From: Azoarcus taiwanensis
GTDB taxonomy: Bacteria; Pseudomonadota; Gammaproteobacteria; Burkholderiales; Rhodocyclaceae
Length of the DNA: 60,022 nucleotides
Assembly (NCBI RefSeq): GCF_012910885.1
Contig: NZ_WTVM01000006.1
Span: 1 to 60,022, forward strand
Direction of reading: 5' to 3'
In this document: in pieces, positions 40,149 to 50,015 of the stretch
Position numbering within the stretch: position 1 is the first letter of the stretch
Layout of the letters: the number at the start of each line of letters is the position of its first letter
The notes under the pieces: generated by a model
Database searches by the model: none
What the model was told of the DNA's origin: nothing
What the model saw: only the letters and a program-made list of their open reading frames with translations
Translations under genes and position numbers: made by a program

Positions 40149-41266
40149 GCTCTAACCTCACGGGTGAGTCGAATCGTTCTACGCGTCTTGTCGGTCACCT
40201 GGCCAGCCAGTTGACCACAGGCGGCATCGACATCCTCACCGCGCGTCTTGCGGGTGGTGGTGACGATACCTGCCTCGATCAGAATGCCGGCGAAACGACG
40301 AATGCGCTCGGCCGAGGAACGCTCGAAGCCGGATGACGGGAAGGGGTTGAACGGGATCAGGTTGAATTTGCAGGGCACGTCGCGCACCAGCGCGACCAGC
40401 GCACGCGCCTGGGCATCGGAGTCATTGACACCCGCAAGCATGACGTATTCGAAGGTGATGAAGTCCCGCGGTGCGCGCTGAAGATAGCGCTGGCAGGCGG
40501 CCATCAGCTCGCGCAGCGGATACTTCTGGTTGATCGGCACCAGCCGATCACGCAAGGCATCGTCCGGGGCATGCAGTGAAACCGCGAGCGCAACCGGGCA
40601 GTCCTCACGAAGACGATCCATGGCCGGCACGATGCCCGATGTCGACACCGTGACCCGGCGCCGCGACAAGCCGTAGGCGTGATCGTCGAGCATGACGCGC
40701 AAGGCGGTGACCACGTTGTCGTAGTTGGTGAGCGGCTCGCCCATGCCCATCATCACCACGTTGCTGATGACCCGGCCGTTGTCCTTGTCGTCGCTGCTCT
40801 CAGGCTCGCTGCCCTGAGCCGCGCCAAGCAGCCGGTTCGCAAGCCACAACTGACCGATGATCTCGCCTGCCGACAGGTTCCGGTTGAAACCCTGCTTGCC
40901 AGTCGAGCAAAAGGCGCAATCGAGGGCACAGCCCGCCTGCGAGGAGACACAAAGCGTGCCGCGACTCGCCTCGGGAATGAACACTGTCTCGACGGCATTG
41001 GCATTGCCGACATCGAGCAGCCATTTGCGGGTGCCGTCCTGCGAAATGCTGTCGCGCACCGGCACCGGCGCACGGATGCAGGCCTCGGCCTTCAACCGCG
41101 CACGCAGCGCCTTGGCAACATCGGTCATCCGCTCGAAATCGTCACAAGCTTCGCGGTGCATCCAGCGCATGACCTGACGCGCGCGAAAGGCCTTCTCGCC
41201 GCGCTCGGCAAACCACGCGACGAGGCCGTCGAGATCGAAATCGAGGAGATTGACCGCTTGATTCAT
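40145..41266 (-). CDS. rlmN: 23S rRNA/tRNA adenine-C2 methyltransferase RlmN
   Basis: 373 residues. Radical SAM motif C-x3-C-x2-C in [12 protein letters not shown], with [10 protein letters not shown] and the late catalytic region (ACGQLAG) providing the second cysteine. It methylates A2503 of 23S rRNA and A37 of some tRNAs. It follows ndk by 22 bp. Confidence 0.96.
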   Translation of the reverse strand: MNQAVNLLDFDLDGLVAWFAERGEKAFRARQVMRWMHREACDDFERMTDVAKALRARLKAEACIRAPVPVRDSISQDGTRKWLLDVGNANAVETVFIPEASRGTLCVSSQAGCALDCAFCSTGKQGFNRNLSAGEIIGQLWLANRLLGAAQGSEPESSDDKDNGRVISNVVMMGMGEPLTNYDNVVTALRVMLDDHAYGLSRRRVTVSTSGIVPAMDRLREDCPVALAVSLHAPDDALRDRLVPINQKYPLRELMAACQRYLQRAPRDFITFEYVMLAGVNDSDAQARALVALVRDVPCKFNLIPFNPFPSSGFERSSAERIRRFAGILIEAGIVTTTRKTRGEDVDAACGQLAGQVTDKTRRTIRLTREVRA

Positions 41267-41288
41267 TCGAAAAGCCGCACCCGCCCGA

Positions 41289-41714
41289 TCAGCGCGAGTG
41301 GATGTTCATGCCCGGGAAGAAGAAAGCGACTTCCACGGCAGCGGTTTCGGGTGCATCGGAGCCGTGCACCGCGTTGGCGTCGATCGAATCGGCAAAGTCA
41401 GCACGAATGGTGCCGGCGTCAGCCTTCTTGGGATCGGTGGCGCCCATCAGCTCGCGGTTCTTGGCAATTGCGTTCTCGCCTTCCAGCACTTGCACCATTA
41501 CCGGACCAGAGATCATGAAGGACACGAGATCCTTGAAGAAGGGACGCTCCTTGTGCACTGCATAGAACTGACCGGCCTCCAGTTCGGACAAGTGCATCAT
41601 GCGCGAGGCGATGATCTTGAGGCCGGCGTCTTCGAAACGCTGGTAGATCTTGCCGATGACGTTCTTTGCGACTGCGTCGGGCTTGATGATGGAAAGGGTA
41701 CGCTCGATGGCCAT
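41289..41714 (-). CDS. ndk: Nucleoside diphosphate kinase
   Basis: 141 residues beginning [15 protein letters not shown]. The phospho-histidine lies in [10 protein letters not shown] near the C-terminus, and [20 protein letters not shown] is the typical helix pair. It balances NTP pools. It is first in the conserved ndk-rlmN-pilW-rodZ-ispG-hisS run. Confidence 0.98.
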   Translation of the reverse strand: MAIERTLSIIKPDAVAKNVIGKIYQRFEDAGLKIIASRMMHLSELEAGQFYAVHKERPFFKDLVSFMISGPVMVQVLEGENAIAKNRELMGATDPKKADAGTIRADFADSIDANAVHGSDAPETAAVEVAFFFPGMNIHSR

Positions 41715-41833
41715 CTGATGGTTCTCCGGAATGTCGGTGATGGGTTGATGTAAAACAAAACGTTGTAGTTTATCAGTTAACTTCGACCGCCTCACTCACA
41801 CCAGCCGAAATGCCGTCCAGGAATCTTCGTGCA

Positions 41834-42838
41834 CTAACGCAACAGCGGATCAAAGCCGGTCTCGCGGTACACGGAACGGATGAGATCTGACCCGATACGC
41901 CCTGCCATCAGCTCATGTACCGGAAGCAAGGCGCGGCGAAATTCGGCGCGCTGGTCGGCATCGAGTTCGATGATCGTCGTCGTACCGGCGGCCCGCACCG
42001 CCTCGAGCGCGCGCACGTTCTCCTCATACGCGATCCGGTTGGCGTATTCACTCGCTTCACGCATGGCCTGCTCCAGCTGGCGCCTGACCGCACGCGGCAG
42101 ACTGTCCCAGAAGCGTTTGCTGGTAATCACCGCGTAACCGAGGTAGCCGTGATCGCTGACCGTAAGATAGCGCTGGACCTCGTGCATGCGCTGGGTGTAC
42201 AGATTCGAGTGAGGGTTTTCGGTTCCATCGACGACGCCAGCACTCAATGCCGGATAGACGTCTGAAAAAGCCATCATCACCGGCGTTGCGCCGAGCGCCT
42301 GCATCTGCGCTTCGAGCACCTTGGACGCCTGGATGCGCATACGCAGGCCAACCATGTCCTCGGGGCTGCGGATCGGTCGGTTTGCCGAGAACGACTTGAA
42401 GCCGTTGTCCCAGAAGGCCAGCCCCTTGATGCCGCGTGGCTCCAGCAAGCCGAGCAGGCGCCGGCCGATCGGACCCTCGGTCACCCGGGCCAGCGCATCG
42501 CGATCCGCGAAAATGTACGGCAGATCGAAGAGTTCGAAGTCCGATACCCCGAGCACGCTGAATTTCGCCAGCGAAGGTGCCAGCATCTGCACCGCCCCCA
42601 ACTGCAAGGCCTCCATCTCCTCCCGGTCACGATACAGCGTGCTGTTCGGATAAACCTGGACCCGCACCCGGCCGTTGGTCAGTGCCGCCGCGCGTTCTGC
42701 AAAAAAGTCGGCCGCCTTGCCCTTTGGCGTGTCGGGAGCCACCACATGGCTGAAGCGAATCACGATCTCGTCCGCCCAGGTCGGCCCCGCTGCCAGACAC
42801 ATTACAACGAGCAAGACGTACAACATGCGATACTCCAT
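41834..42838 (-). CDS. TRAP transporter solute-binding protein, DctP family
   Basis: 334 residues from the ATG at 42836-42838 that follows GGAGG. The signal peptide MEYRMLYVLLVVMCLAAG ends near AGPTWA. The DctP fold follows (IRFSHVVAPDTPKGKAADFF, and the substrate-arginine region GLRMRIQASKVLEAQ). It would bind a C4-dicarboxylate or related organic acid. No dctQ or dctM permease gene adjoins; it stands alone between ndk and a divergent sensor kinase. It could serve a distant permease or be a sensory partner of the kinase. Confidence 0.9.
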   Translation of the reverse strand: MEYRMLYVLLVVMCLAAGPTWADEIVIRFSHVVAPDTPKGKAADFFAERAAALTNGRVRVQVYPNSTLYRDREEMEALQLGAVQMLAPSLAKFSVLGVSDFELFDLPYIFADRDALARVTEGPIGRRLLGLLEPRGIKGLAFWDNGFKSFSANRPIRSPEDMVGLRMRIQASKVLEAQMQALGATPVMMAFSDVYPALSAGVVDGTENPHSNLYTQRMHEVQRYLTVSDHGYLGYAVITSKRFWDSLPRAVRRQLEQAMREASEYANRIAYEENVRALEAVRAAGTTTIIELDADQRAEFRRALLPVHELMAGRIGSDLIRSVYRETGFDPLLR

Positions 42839-42914
42839 CCCCTGACCTCCAGCCACGACCCGACGGGCCGCCAAGTGCGAATTCGCCCGCTATTGTGAAC
42901 TACCGAGTCGCCCG

Positions 42915-44870
42915 ATGGAAAAACCCGGTCCGATCACTGCGCCCTCGGCCGCCTGGCAGCTTCGCCTGCCTTATGCCGCGCTGGCCCTGTTTCTGCTATC
43001 GCTCGCCGCCTTGATCTGGCTGACGCGCGTGCACGACGGTGAAACCCAGTACAACACGTTGATTAGCGACGTCTTGTGGATGGAGCAGAACGTGCAGTTC
43101 CATCTCGATCGCAACGCAGCACAACTCGCAGAGCTCGGGCCCATTCTGCAAGATGGGATGAGCGCACAGGCCGAGGCCAAGCTGCGACATCTGCTGCGCG
43201 CCGAGAGCGGACTTGTCCGGGTGATCTGGCTCGACCGCAGCGGTCAGCCAATTGCCGCCATGCCGCCACTCACCGACGACCACCTGATCGGAGAGTCACG
43301 CGGCGCGGTGCCCTCGCGTTCGACCTTTCGCCTTGCGCTCAGCGTCGGGCGCACCGTCTACGCACCGGCTTACGAGGTGGCGGGCACCGAGCACCACTTC
43401 GAGGCCCATGTGCCCATCCCTTCGGATACCGGCGCAATCGCCGGCATGGTCGGCGTGTATTCGCTCGACAACCTGATCATCCGCGAGCTGCCTTGGTGGT
43501 TTTCAGAACGCTACCGCGTCAGCGTCATCGATGCGAGCGGACGCGAGATTGCAGCCAAGTCAAAAGTGGCGCCGCTATCCGACGCGTTGAGCTACAGCAT
43601 CGCCTTTGACCCGCCAGGCCACGGGCTGGTCCTGAGAATTACCGCCTACAAGGACGAGATCCGCTGGATACCGGCACTGCTGATCGCTTCCATCCTCTTG
43701 CTCGGCGGCATCATCGTCTGGAGTATCTGGCAGCTTCGTCTGCAGCTCGGGCGACGCCAGGCAGCCGAGCAGGCCCTGCGCGGCGAGATACTGTTTCGCA
43801 AGGCGATGGAAGACTCGCTGATGACTGGTCTGCGCGCGCGGGATCTGGACGGCCGGATCACCTACGTAAACCCGGCCTTCTGCCGCATCACCGGTTTCAC
43901 CGCCGACGAATTGATCGACCGCATGCCACCGATGCCTTACTGGGACCCGGAGCACATCGACCGGACCGTCGAGGTGCATGACCTCATCCTGTCGGGCAAC
44001 CCTCCGGCCGAAGGCGTGGAGCTTCAGCTGCGACGCAAGGATGGACAACGGCTCGACGCGATGATCTTCGAGGCACCGCTGATCGACGCAGAAGGCCGGC
44101 ACACCGGCTGGATGGGATCGATGATGGATGTCACCGAGCAGCGCCGTGCCCGTGAGCTGGCCCGCCAGCAGGACGAACGCCTTCAGGCGACATCACGCCT
44201 CATCACCATGGGTGAAATGGCCTCAACGCTGGCGCACGAACTCAACCAGCCCCTGACCGCAATCAGCAGCTACAGCAGCGGCAGCCTCAACCGACTGGAA
44301 GACGGCGACATCGACAAGCAGGAACTGGTCGAAATACACCGAAAGATCGCGCGCCAGGCGCAGCGCGCCGGCGAGATCATCCGGCGGGTGCACGATTTCG
44401 TTCGACGTTCCGAACCCAAACGGGCACCGCTTGACCTCAACGCCGTGATTCTCGAGGCACTGGCACTGCTCGAGCCCGACGTGCGCAAACGGGGCATGCG
44501 CGTCGTCAAGGAACTCACCTCCGGCTTGCCCACAGTCTGCGCCGATCCACTGATGATCGAGCAAGTCGTGGTGAACCTGCTTCGCAACGCGATGGATGCC
44601 ATGGTCGACACGCCCAGGGCTCAGCGGCGGGTAACGCTCGCGACTGCGCAGGAGAACGACGTCGTCACGGTACGCGTTGCGGACGAAGGCGCCGGCATCC
44701 CGGATGAGACCGCACGCAAGCTGTTCGAACCCTTTTTCACGACCAAACCCGAGGGCATGGGCATGGGGCTCAATATCTGTCGTACGATTGCCGAGCTCCA
44801 CCATGGCCGATTGAGCTATGAACGCCGCCCCGCAGGCGGTACCGTCTTTGTTCTCTCGCTACCGGTCTAG
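42915..44870 (+). CDS. dctS: Sensor histidine kinase, DctS/DctB type, with PAS domain
   Basis: 651 residues. Membrane helix 1 near 19-37 and helix 2 near 252-270 flank a periplasmic sensor domain of about 215 residues. A cytoplasmic PAS domain (about 298-410) precedes the kinase, with H441 in LAHELNQPL, an N box (NLLRNAMDAM), DEGAGIP and GMGMGLNICR. It is the histidine kinase of a two-component system, here with a LuxR-type partner as in Rhodobacter capsulatus DctS/DctR. It diverges from the DctP gene across 76 bp and is followed 70 bp later by the regulator. The ligand is inferred from context. Confidence 0.88.
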   Translation: MEKPGPITAPSAAWQLRLPYAALALFLLSLAALIWLTRVHDGETQYNTLISDVLWMEQNVQFHLDRNAAQLAELGPILQDGMSAQAEAKLRHLLRAESGLVRVIWLDRSGQPIAAMPPLTDDHLIGESRGAVPSRSTFRLALSVGRTVYAPAYEVAGTEHHFEAHVPIPSDTGAIAGMVGVYSLDNLIIRELPWWFSERYRVSVIDASGREIAAKSKVAPLSDALSYSIAFDPPGHGLVLRITAYKDEIRWIPALLIASILLLGGIIVWSIWQLRLQLGRRQAAEQALRGEILFRKAMEDSLMTGLRARDLDGRITYVNPAFCRITGFTADELIDRMPPMPYWDPEHIDRTVEVHDLILSGNPPAEGVELQLRRKDGQRLDAMIFEAPLIDAEGRHTGWMGSMMDVTEQRRARELARQQDERLQATSRLITMGEMASTLAHELNQPLTAISSYSSGSLNRLEDGDIDKQELVEIHRKIARQAQRAGEIIRRVHDFVRRSEPKRAPLDLNAVILEALALLEPDVRKRGMRVVKELTSGLPTVCADPLMIEQVVVNLLRNAMDAMVDTPRAQRRVTLATAQENDVVTVRVADEGAGIPDETARKLFEPFFTTKPEGMGMGLNICRTIAELHHGRLSYERRPAGGTVFVLSLPV

Positions 44871-44940
44871 CCGCGTTGCATCCGGCCTCCATGGCGGTCA
44901 CCGCCAGAAAGAGAAGCCACATGCCCGAAATGGAACGACC

Positions 44941-45543
44941 ATGAACCCTTGCGCTCACATCATCGACGACGACGAAGCCATTCGCGACGCGCTCGAATGG
45001 CTTTTCAAGTCACGAAAGCTGCCTAGCACGACCTGGGACAGCGCCGAAGCCTTTCTCGCCGAGTGGACGCCGGAATGGCGCGGATGCATCGTGCTCGACA
45101 TCCGCATGCACGGGATGAGCGGACTCGAATGCTTCGATACGCTCACGGCCCGTGGCTGCAAGCTCCCCCTCATCTTCATCACCGGCCATGGCGATGTGCC
45201 AATGGCGGTTTCCGCGCTGAAGAAAGGCGCCTTCGACTTCGTCGAAAAACCCTTCGACGACACCGAACTGGTCGCAATCGTGACGCGTGCGCTCGAGCTG
45301 GACAACGAGCGCCGGCGCAGCGAGGACGTGCGCGAGGACATTCGTCGCCGCCTCGCCTTGCTGACTGCCCGCGAGCAGGAAGTCATGCAGCACATCGTCG
45401 AAGGCAAGTACAACAAGGTAATTGCCGACACCCTGAACATCTCGATGCGCACGGTCGAGGCGCATCGTTCGAAGATCTTCGAGAAGATGGGGGTGCGCTC
45501 GGCTGTCGAGCTGGTTCAGCTGGTGCGCGACGCGGAAACCTGA
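44941..45543 (+). CDS. dctR: FixJ/LuxR-type response regulator
   Basis: 200 residues. The receiver domain has acidic residues DDDE (9-12), phospho-acceptor D53 in VLDIRM, threonine in FITGHGD and K in VEKPF. The LuxR-type HTH is near the C-terminus (LTAREQEVMQHIVEGKYNK, MRTVEAHRSKIFEKMG). It is transcribed with the kinase. The longer upstream start overlaps dctS and lacks family support. It likely activates TRAP transport genes. Confidence 0.9.
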   Translation: MNPCAHIIDDDEAIRDALEWLFKSRKLPSTTWDSAEAFLAEWTPEWRGCIVLDIRMHGMSGLECFDTLTARGCKLPLIFITGHGDVPMAVSALKKGAFDFVEKPFDDTELVAIVTRALELDNERRRSEDVREDIRRRLALLTAREQEVMQHIVEGKYNKVIADTLNISMRTVEAHRSKIFEKMGVRSAVELVQLVRDAET

Positions 45544-45550
45544 GTCTCAG

Positions 45551-45601
45551 CGCCTGTTCTCATTCGCCATGGCGATCCGTCGGCCAGAATTGGAACAGGC
45601 G
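45551..45601. other. Nested inverted repeat between dctR and tilS
   Basis: CGCCTGTTC (45551-45559) and GAACAGGCG (45593-45601) can pair around an inner palindrome CGCCATGGCG (45565-45574). It fills the 59-bp gap between two convergent genes and may act as a bidirectional stop, although no U tract is present. Confidence 0.45.
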
Positions 45602-45602
45602 A

Positions 45603-46952
45603 CTAGCGGCGCCAGACCGGCAGGACACCTGGCTCCCCTGGGGCACAGCGATGATCACCCGACACTCCCAGGCCTCCAATCCACGCTGCCTCACCATCAA
45701 CCTCCAGAATCGGCAGGCGGGAACGCATCCAGGACGGCAGGCCCGCATCCTGACAAAGCTTGCGCAGACTGCGGCGCGGACGCCCCGGCCCGGCTCGCAT
45801 GGCAAGACCTTCCCAACGCGGCGCCAGCCTGATGGAGCGGGCTGCACTCAACAACTCGAGGGCCACGCCAGATCCAACGACCCGTTCGAAAACAACTTGT
45901 CCGCTGCCCCAGGCAAGCGCCGTCTCGCCACGCCAGGCCACCGGTTCGAACGCCTGATCTATGCTGCGCTCGACCCATATCCGACCCCGGTAGGCACAAC
46001 ATGCCGCCGACCCGAGCGGCAGGTGCAGCGCACGATCTGGCGCGGACCGGAGCTGCCGAAGCGTTTCGATGAGGCGGTTGCGTGAAGGCGCGGCCAGCCC
46101 ACGCGCATGCACTTCGAGGCGGAGCAGGTTGAAGACCCTCGCATCCGCCAGTTCGAGGACGGCACTGAGCGCGAGCGTGCCCTCTGCGTCCGGGTCGCAA
46201 CGCTCGCGGTCGAGCTGCGCCAGGGTCTCGAGCAATCCTTCGCCTTCCCGAAAGATCTCTGCAGCTCGCCCGATCGAGTCGACCGCACCGGGGAAACCTC
46301 GCTCCAACACCGGCAGCACGACGGCCCTCAGATAATTGCGCGCAAAACGCAAGTCAACATTGCTGTCGTCCTCGACCCACTCCAGCCCCCGCATCTTGGC
46401 GTATTCGAGAATCGCTCGCCGACGGCACCCGAGCAGCGGACGCAGGCGCCCCGCCCCCAAACCCTGGGCCGGCACAATCGCCGCCATTCCAGCCGCTCCA
46501 CGCACTCCGGTACCGCGCACCAGCCTGAACAGCACGGTTTCGGCCTGATCGTCAAGGTGGTGGCCGAACACCAACCAGTCGGTCTCGATGGTAGCCAGCG
46601 CTGCGTGGCGAGCTCGCCGCGCAGCGCCCTCGAGGCCATCGGGATCGTCGCGCGCGACGCTCACCCGGAACACCTCCAGCGGCACGCCTCGCACTTCACA
46701 GAACCGCGTGCAAAAAAGCGCCCATGCATCGGCATGGGCGCTGAGACCGTGATGAACATGAACCGCTCGAAGTTCGAAACCCATCCGGGGAGCGAGCCGG
46801 GTCAGCACGTCGAGCACGGCGACCGAATCAACGCCGCCGCTGAACGCGACACAGAGCCTGCTCCCTGCGCCAACCCGCGCATGAGCGAGCGCTTCGGAAA
46901 CCGTCTGCTCCAGTCGGAACTCAGGCAGCGTCGCGGTCCTTGAAACGACCAT
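45603..46952 (-). CDS. tilS: tRNA(Ile)-lysidine synthase
   Basis: 449 residues. The PP-loop ATPase motif SGGVDS is at 38-43, followed by [14 protein letters not shown]. The C-terminal part carries the TilS substrate-binding domains. It makes lysidine at C34 of tRNA-Ile(CAU). The ATG at 46950-46952 overlaps the accA 3' end by 32 bases; no strong ribosome binding site is visible, so the exact start is uncertain. Confidence 0.93.
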   Translation of the reverse strand: MVVSRTATLPEFRLEQTVSEALAHARVGAGSRLCVAFSGGVDSVAVLDVLTRLAPRMGFELRAVHVHHGLSAHADAWALFCTRFCEVRGVPLEVFRVSVARDDPDGLEGAARRARHAALATIETDWLVFGHHLDDQAETVLFRLVRGTGVRGAAGMAAIVPAQGLGAGRLRPLLGCRRRAILEYAKMRGLEWVEDDSNVDLRFARNYLRAVVLPVLERGFPGAVDSIGRAAEIFREGEGLLETLAQLDRERCDPDAEGTLALSAVLELADARVFNLLRLEVHARGLAAPSRNRLIETLRQLRSAPDRALHLPLGSAACCAYRGRIWVERSIDQAFEPVAWRGETALAWGSGQVVFERVVGSGVALELLSAARSIRLAPRWEGLAMRAGPGRPRRSLRKLCQDAGLPSWMRSRLPILEVDGEAAWIGGLGVSGDHRCAPGEPGVLPVWRR

Positions 46953-47892
46953 AGGCCATGAGCCGCTCGAAGCGACGCTCGACCAGCTCCTCCGGCGACA
47001 AGCCACTGACGAGACGAAGCGACTCCTGCAGCGAACGCCGTAGTGCGGCCGCCATCTCTTCATGGTTCCGGTGCGCGCCGCCAACCGGCTCGGGCACGAT
47101 CTTGTCAACCAGATCAAGCTCCTTGAGACGATCGGCAGTGATGCCCATCGCCTCAGCGGCGGTCGAGGCCTTCTCCGCGCTCTTCCACAGAATCGAAGCG
47201 CAACCCTCCGGGGAAATCACCGAATACGTCGAGTACTGGAGCATCAGCACCTGATCGGCGACCGCAATCGCAAGCGCACCGCCGGATCCACCCTCACCGA
47301 TGATCGTGGAGATGATCGGCACCTTGAGTTCGGCCATCACGTAGATGTTGTGCCCGATGGCTTCGGACTGCCCCCGCTCCTCGGCGCCGATACCGGGATA
47401 AGCGCCCGGCGTATCGACAAAGGTGAATACGGGCAGACCGAACTTCTCAGCCAATCGCATGAGCCGAAGCGCTTTGCGATAGCCCTCGGGGCGCGGCATA
47501 CCGAAGTTGCGCTGGATCTTCTCCTTGGTGTCGCGGCCCTTCTGGTGGCCGATGACGACGCAACTCTGGCCATTGAATCGGGCCAGGCCACCCACGATCG
47601 CATGATCGTCGGCAAAAGCGCGGTCGCCATGGAGTTCCTGGAAATCGGTAAAGACCGACTTCGCATAATCCAGCGTATACGGACGCTGTGGATGACGGGC
47701 GACCTGCGCGATCTGCCAGGGTGAGAGCTTCGCGTAGAGGTCACGGGTCAGCGTCTGGCACTTCTTCTCCAGACGTGCGATCTCGCCCGAAATATCCACA
47801 GCGGGATCGTCTTGCACAAAGCGCAACTGCTCGATCTTCTCGACAAGGTCGGCGATCGGTTTCTCGAAATCCAGAAAGGCGGTTCTCAACAT
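46921..47892 (-). CDS. accA: Acetyl-CoA carboxylase carboxyltransferase subunit alpha
   Basis: 323 residues, the usual AccA length. The start [20 protein letters not shown], the [12 protein letters not shown] segment and [18 protein letters not shown] and [12 protein letters not shown] motifs are diagnostic. With AccD it transfers the carboxyl group to acetyl-CoA in fatty acid synthesis. Followed by the overlapping tilS. Confidence 0.98.
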   Translation of the reverse strand: MLRTAFLDFEKPIADLVEKIEQLRFVQDDPAVDISGEIARLEKKCQTLTRDLYAKLSPWQIAQVARHPQRPYTLDYAKSVFTDFQELHGDRAFADDHAIVGGLARFNGQSCVVIGHQKGRDTKEKIQRNFGMPRPEGYRKALRLMRLAEKFGLPVFTFVDTPGAYPGIGAEERGQSEAIGHNIYVMAELKVPIISTIIGEGGSGGALAIAVADQVLMLQYSTYSVISPEGCASILWKSAEKASTAAEAMGITADRLKELDLVDKIVPEPVGGAHRNHEEMAAALRRSLQESLRLVSGLSPEELVERRFERLMAYGRFKDRDAA

Positions 47893-47996
47893 CTACCCTG
47901 CCCCGAACGTAAAGTGAAGCATTGTACCCGCTTGCCAGGCTGCAGCGCGACGCTGGTCCGGCCCACTGCAATCATCATCGCACCCGAGCACACGCG

Positions 47997-48018
47997 AAAA
48001 GGGCGCCCGGAGGCGCCC
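47997..48018 (-). terminator. Intrinsic terminator of the yccA-like gene
   Basis: On the minus strand GGGCGCC (48012-48018) pairs with GGCGCCC (48001-48007) around a 4-base loop, followed by UUUU (47997-48000). It lies 24 bp after the yccA stop. Confidence 0.82.
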
Positions 48019-48041
48019 CAAGACCCTGCTGAAAGCCTGAA

Positions 48042-48707
48042 TCAGTCGCTGTTGAACACGCCGAGCAGGTGCAGCAGGCTGGTGAAGAGGTTGTAGATCG
48101 ACACATACAGCGTGACGGTCGCCATGATGTAATTGGTCTCACCGCCATGGATGATTGCGCTGGTCTGATACAGGATCAGGCCGGCCATCAGCATCACGAA
48201 CATGGCCGACACCGCCAGCGAAAGTCCCGGCATCGAGAAGAAGATCGCGCCGAGGCCCGCCAGGAAAGCGACAAGAATGCCGACCATCAGGAAGCTGCCC
48301 ATGAAGGAGAAGTCCTTCCGGGTGGTCAGCGCATAGCCCGACAGGCCGAGGAAGATCGCAGCGGTACCGCCCATCGCCTGCATCACGATCGCGTGACCAT
48401 TCGGCAAGGACAGATAGTGAGACACGATGGGACCCAGGGTGTAACCCATGAAACCGGTCAGCGCGAAGATCGCGATCAGACCACCGGTGCTGTTACGCAG
48501 CTTCGCAGTGAGGAAAAGCAGGCCGAAGTAGCCCACCAGGGTCAGGATCAGCCCCGGATGCGGCAGCCCCAAGGCCATCGAGAAGCCGGCGACGACGGCG
48601 GAAAACGCCAGCGTCATCGACAGCAGGATGTAAGTGTTGCGGATGACCTTGTTGGTCGCCAGAACCGACGCCTCGGCGCGGTTCATCGTCATGCTACGGT
48701 TGTCCAT
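48042..48707 (-). CDS. yccA: Bax inhibitor-1/YccA family membrane protein
   Basis: 221 residues with seven hydrophobic helices after a short polar start (MDNRSMTMNRAEASVLATNK). The family pattern includes FALTGFMGYTLGPI and the late TSAIIHGGETNYIMATVTLY with conserved acidic residue, plus a C-terminal LYVSIYNLFTSLLHLLG. YccA is an FtsH-interacting membrane protein in E. coli. AGGAGG lies 10 bases upstream. It diverges from a nhaR-like gene. Confidence 0.9.
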   Translation of the reverse strand: MDNRSMTMNRAEASVLATNKVIRNTYILLSMTLAFSAVVAGFSMALGLPHPGLILTLVGYFGLLFLTAKLRNSTGGLIAIFALTGFMGYTLGPIVSHYLSLPNGHAIVMQAMGGTAAIFLGLSGYALTTRKDFSFMGSFLMVGILVAFLAGLGAIFFSMPGLSLAVSAMFVMLMAGLILYQTSAIIHGGETNYIMATVTLYVSIYNLFTSLLHLLGVFNSD

Positions 48708-48767
48708 GGAATCGCTTCCTCCTACCAGATCCGCCTCCCGCGCAGTCACGCGAGACACGGCTACAAC

Positions 48768-48827
48768 ATGATGAATGAAAACCCGGTCATACCCCCGGGC
48801 ATGGTGGTCAAGCCACCCGGTGCCTGA
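48768..48827 (+). CDS. Possible 19-residue leader peptide with two PPG motifs
   Basis: ATGATG at 48768 opens a frame reading MMNENPVIPPGMVVKPPGA before TGA. Two Pro-Pro-Gly motifs occur in 19 residues; PPG is a known ribosome-stalling sequence that needs EF-P. It ends 72 bp before the nhaR-like ATG. No clear ribosome binding site is visible, so translation is uncertain. Confidence 0.2.
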   Translation: MMNENPVIPPGMVVKPPGA

Positions 48828-48843
48828 ATGCTAAGGCTAAGAC

Positions 48844-48894
48844 TGTTCGATAATATACGAGTTCAACGAAATGTTTATCCGTTTTCTTCGAACA
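48844..48894. promoter_or_regulatory. Inverted repeat just upstream of the second nhaR-like gene
   Basis: TGTTCGA (48844-48850) and TCGAACA (48888-48894) form a 7-bp inverted repeat with 37 bp between, ending 5 bp before the ATG. A GATAAT -10-like box (48849-48854) lies in it. It could be an operator or an RNA stem hiding the start codon. Confidence 0.35.
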
Positions 48895-48899
48895 ATCAC

Positions 48900-49793
48900 A
48901 TGATCAACTACAAGCAACTTCATCACTTCTGGAACGTCGCCCGCGCGGGCGGGATCGCCCGCGCCAGCGAGCGTTCGGGGCTGGCGCCGCAGACTCTGAG
49001 TGGTCAGATCGCAGCGCTCGAGGCCAGCATGGGCGCCACCTTGTTTCGCCGCGAAGGAAGGCGGCTGGCTCTCACCGAAACCGGCCACACAGTGCTCGCG
49101 TACGCTGAGGAGATCTTCCGCGTCGGCGCCGAACTCGAGGAGGCAGTTGCCAATCGGGCCAGCAGCCGCACGATCCCGTTCCGGGTCGGGGTCGCCGACG
49201 TGGTGCCGAAGAGCATCGCGTGGCAGCTACTCGCACCCAGCATGCAACTCGGTGAGCGCGTCCGCATCCACTGTCGCGAAGACAAACTCGAACGTTTGCT
49301 CGGCGACCTGGCGATTCACAAGCTCGACCTCGTTCTCGCCGACAGCCCGATGCCAACTCATATGGATGTGCGTGGGCAGAGTCAGAAACTGGTCGAATCG
49401 CGGATCAGCCTCTTCGCCGCGGAACGCCTCGCCCAGACCCTCGGCGACGATTTTCCGGCATGCCTGGACCGGGTACCGCTGCTGCTCCCCGGGGCCGACG
49501 CCACGATTCGCCAACCCCTGCTGCACTGGTTCGAGCGCAACCGTGTCACACCGTCGATCGTCGGCGAATTCGACGACAGCGCCCTGATGAAGTCCTTCGG
49601 CCAGGCCGGTATCGGCATATTCCCGGCACCGGAACTCATCGCCGACCAGGTCTGCCGGCAATACGAGGTGAGCCGCATCGGCAAGCCGCTCGATCTGCTG
49701 GAAAGCTTTTACGCAATTACGGTGAGCCGCCGTAACACGCATCCGGCAACGCTGGCGATCTGCGCGCCACAACAGCGCGATCGAGAAGCGTGA
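48900..49793 (+). CDS. LysR-family regulator, NhaR type (copy 2)
   Basis: 297 residues. MINYKQLHHFWNVARAGG then the winged HTH IARASERSGLAPQTLSGQI. The effector half has IVGEFDDSALMKSFGQAGIG, very close to E. coli NhaR (GEFDDAALMKAFG). No antiporter gene is nearby. It faces yccA across 192 bp. It is a diverged paralogue of 21732-22676. There is no obvious ribosome binding site before the ATG; an upstream in-frame extension lacks homology. Confidence 0.9.
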   Translation: MINYKQLHHFWNVARAGGIARASERSGLAPQTLSGQIAALEASMGATLFRREGRRLALTETGHTVLAYAEEIFRVGAELEEAVANRASSRTIPFRVGVADVVPKSIAWQLLAPSMQLGERVRIHCREDKLERLLGDLAIHKLDLVLADSPMPTHMDVRGQSQKLVESRISLFAAERLAQTLGDDFPACLDRVPLLLPGADATIRQPLLHWFERNRVTPSIVGEFDDSALMKSFGQAGIGIFPAPELIADQVCRQYEVSRIGKPLDLLESFYAITVSRRNTHPATLAICAPQQRDREA

Positions 49794-49917
49794 CAGGGAA
49801 GCTGAGAACTGGAATCAAGCCGCAGCTGTGAGCAGAAGCCCGGCTGAGGTATCATCGCGCGCTCCTCGCGAGCGGCGGCTTTCTTGAACCATCCGCACGC
49901 GAATGCGCACGAAGGCT

Positions 49918-50004
49918 TGGTGCCGGGAGAGGGACTCGAACCCTCACAGTGTCACCACCGGCGGATTTTGAGTCCGCTGCGTCTACCGATTCCGCCATCC
50001 CGGC
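49918..50004 (-). tRNA. tRNA-Leu (anticodon CAA)
   Basis: 87 nt with encoded CCA. Acceptor arms GCCGGGA and TCCCGGC pair. The anticodon stem GCGGA/TCCGC encloses CTCAAAA, giving CAA, which reads UUG. A long variable arm (GGTGACACTGTG) and GGTTCGAGTCC confirm a leucine class II tRNA. Confidence 0.96.
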
Positions 50005-50015
50005 GCGGGAGCCGT

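Noticed and set aside
49797-49917. Terminator for tRNA-Leu(CAA) or the second nhaR-like gene
   Set aside because: Only short GC hairpins with wobble pairs (for example CGCTC-CTCGC-GAGCG near 49860) and no U tract are visible.
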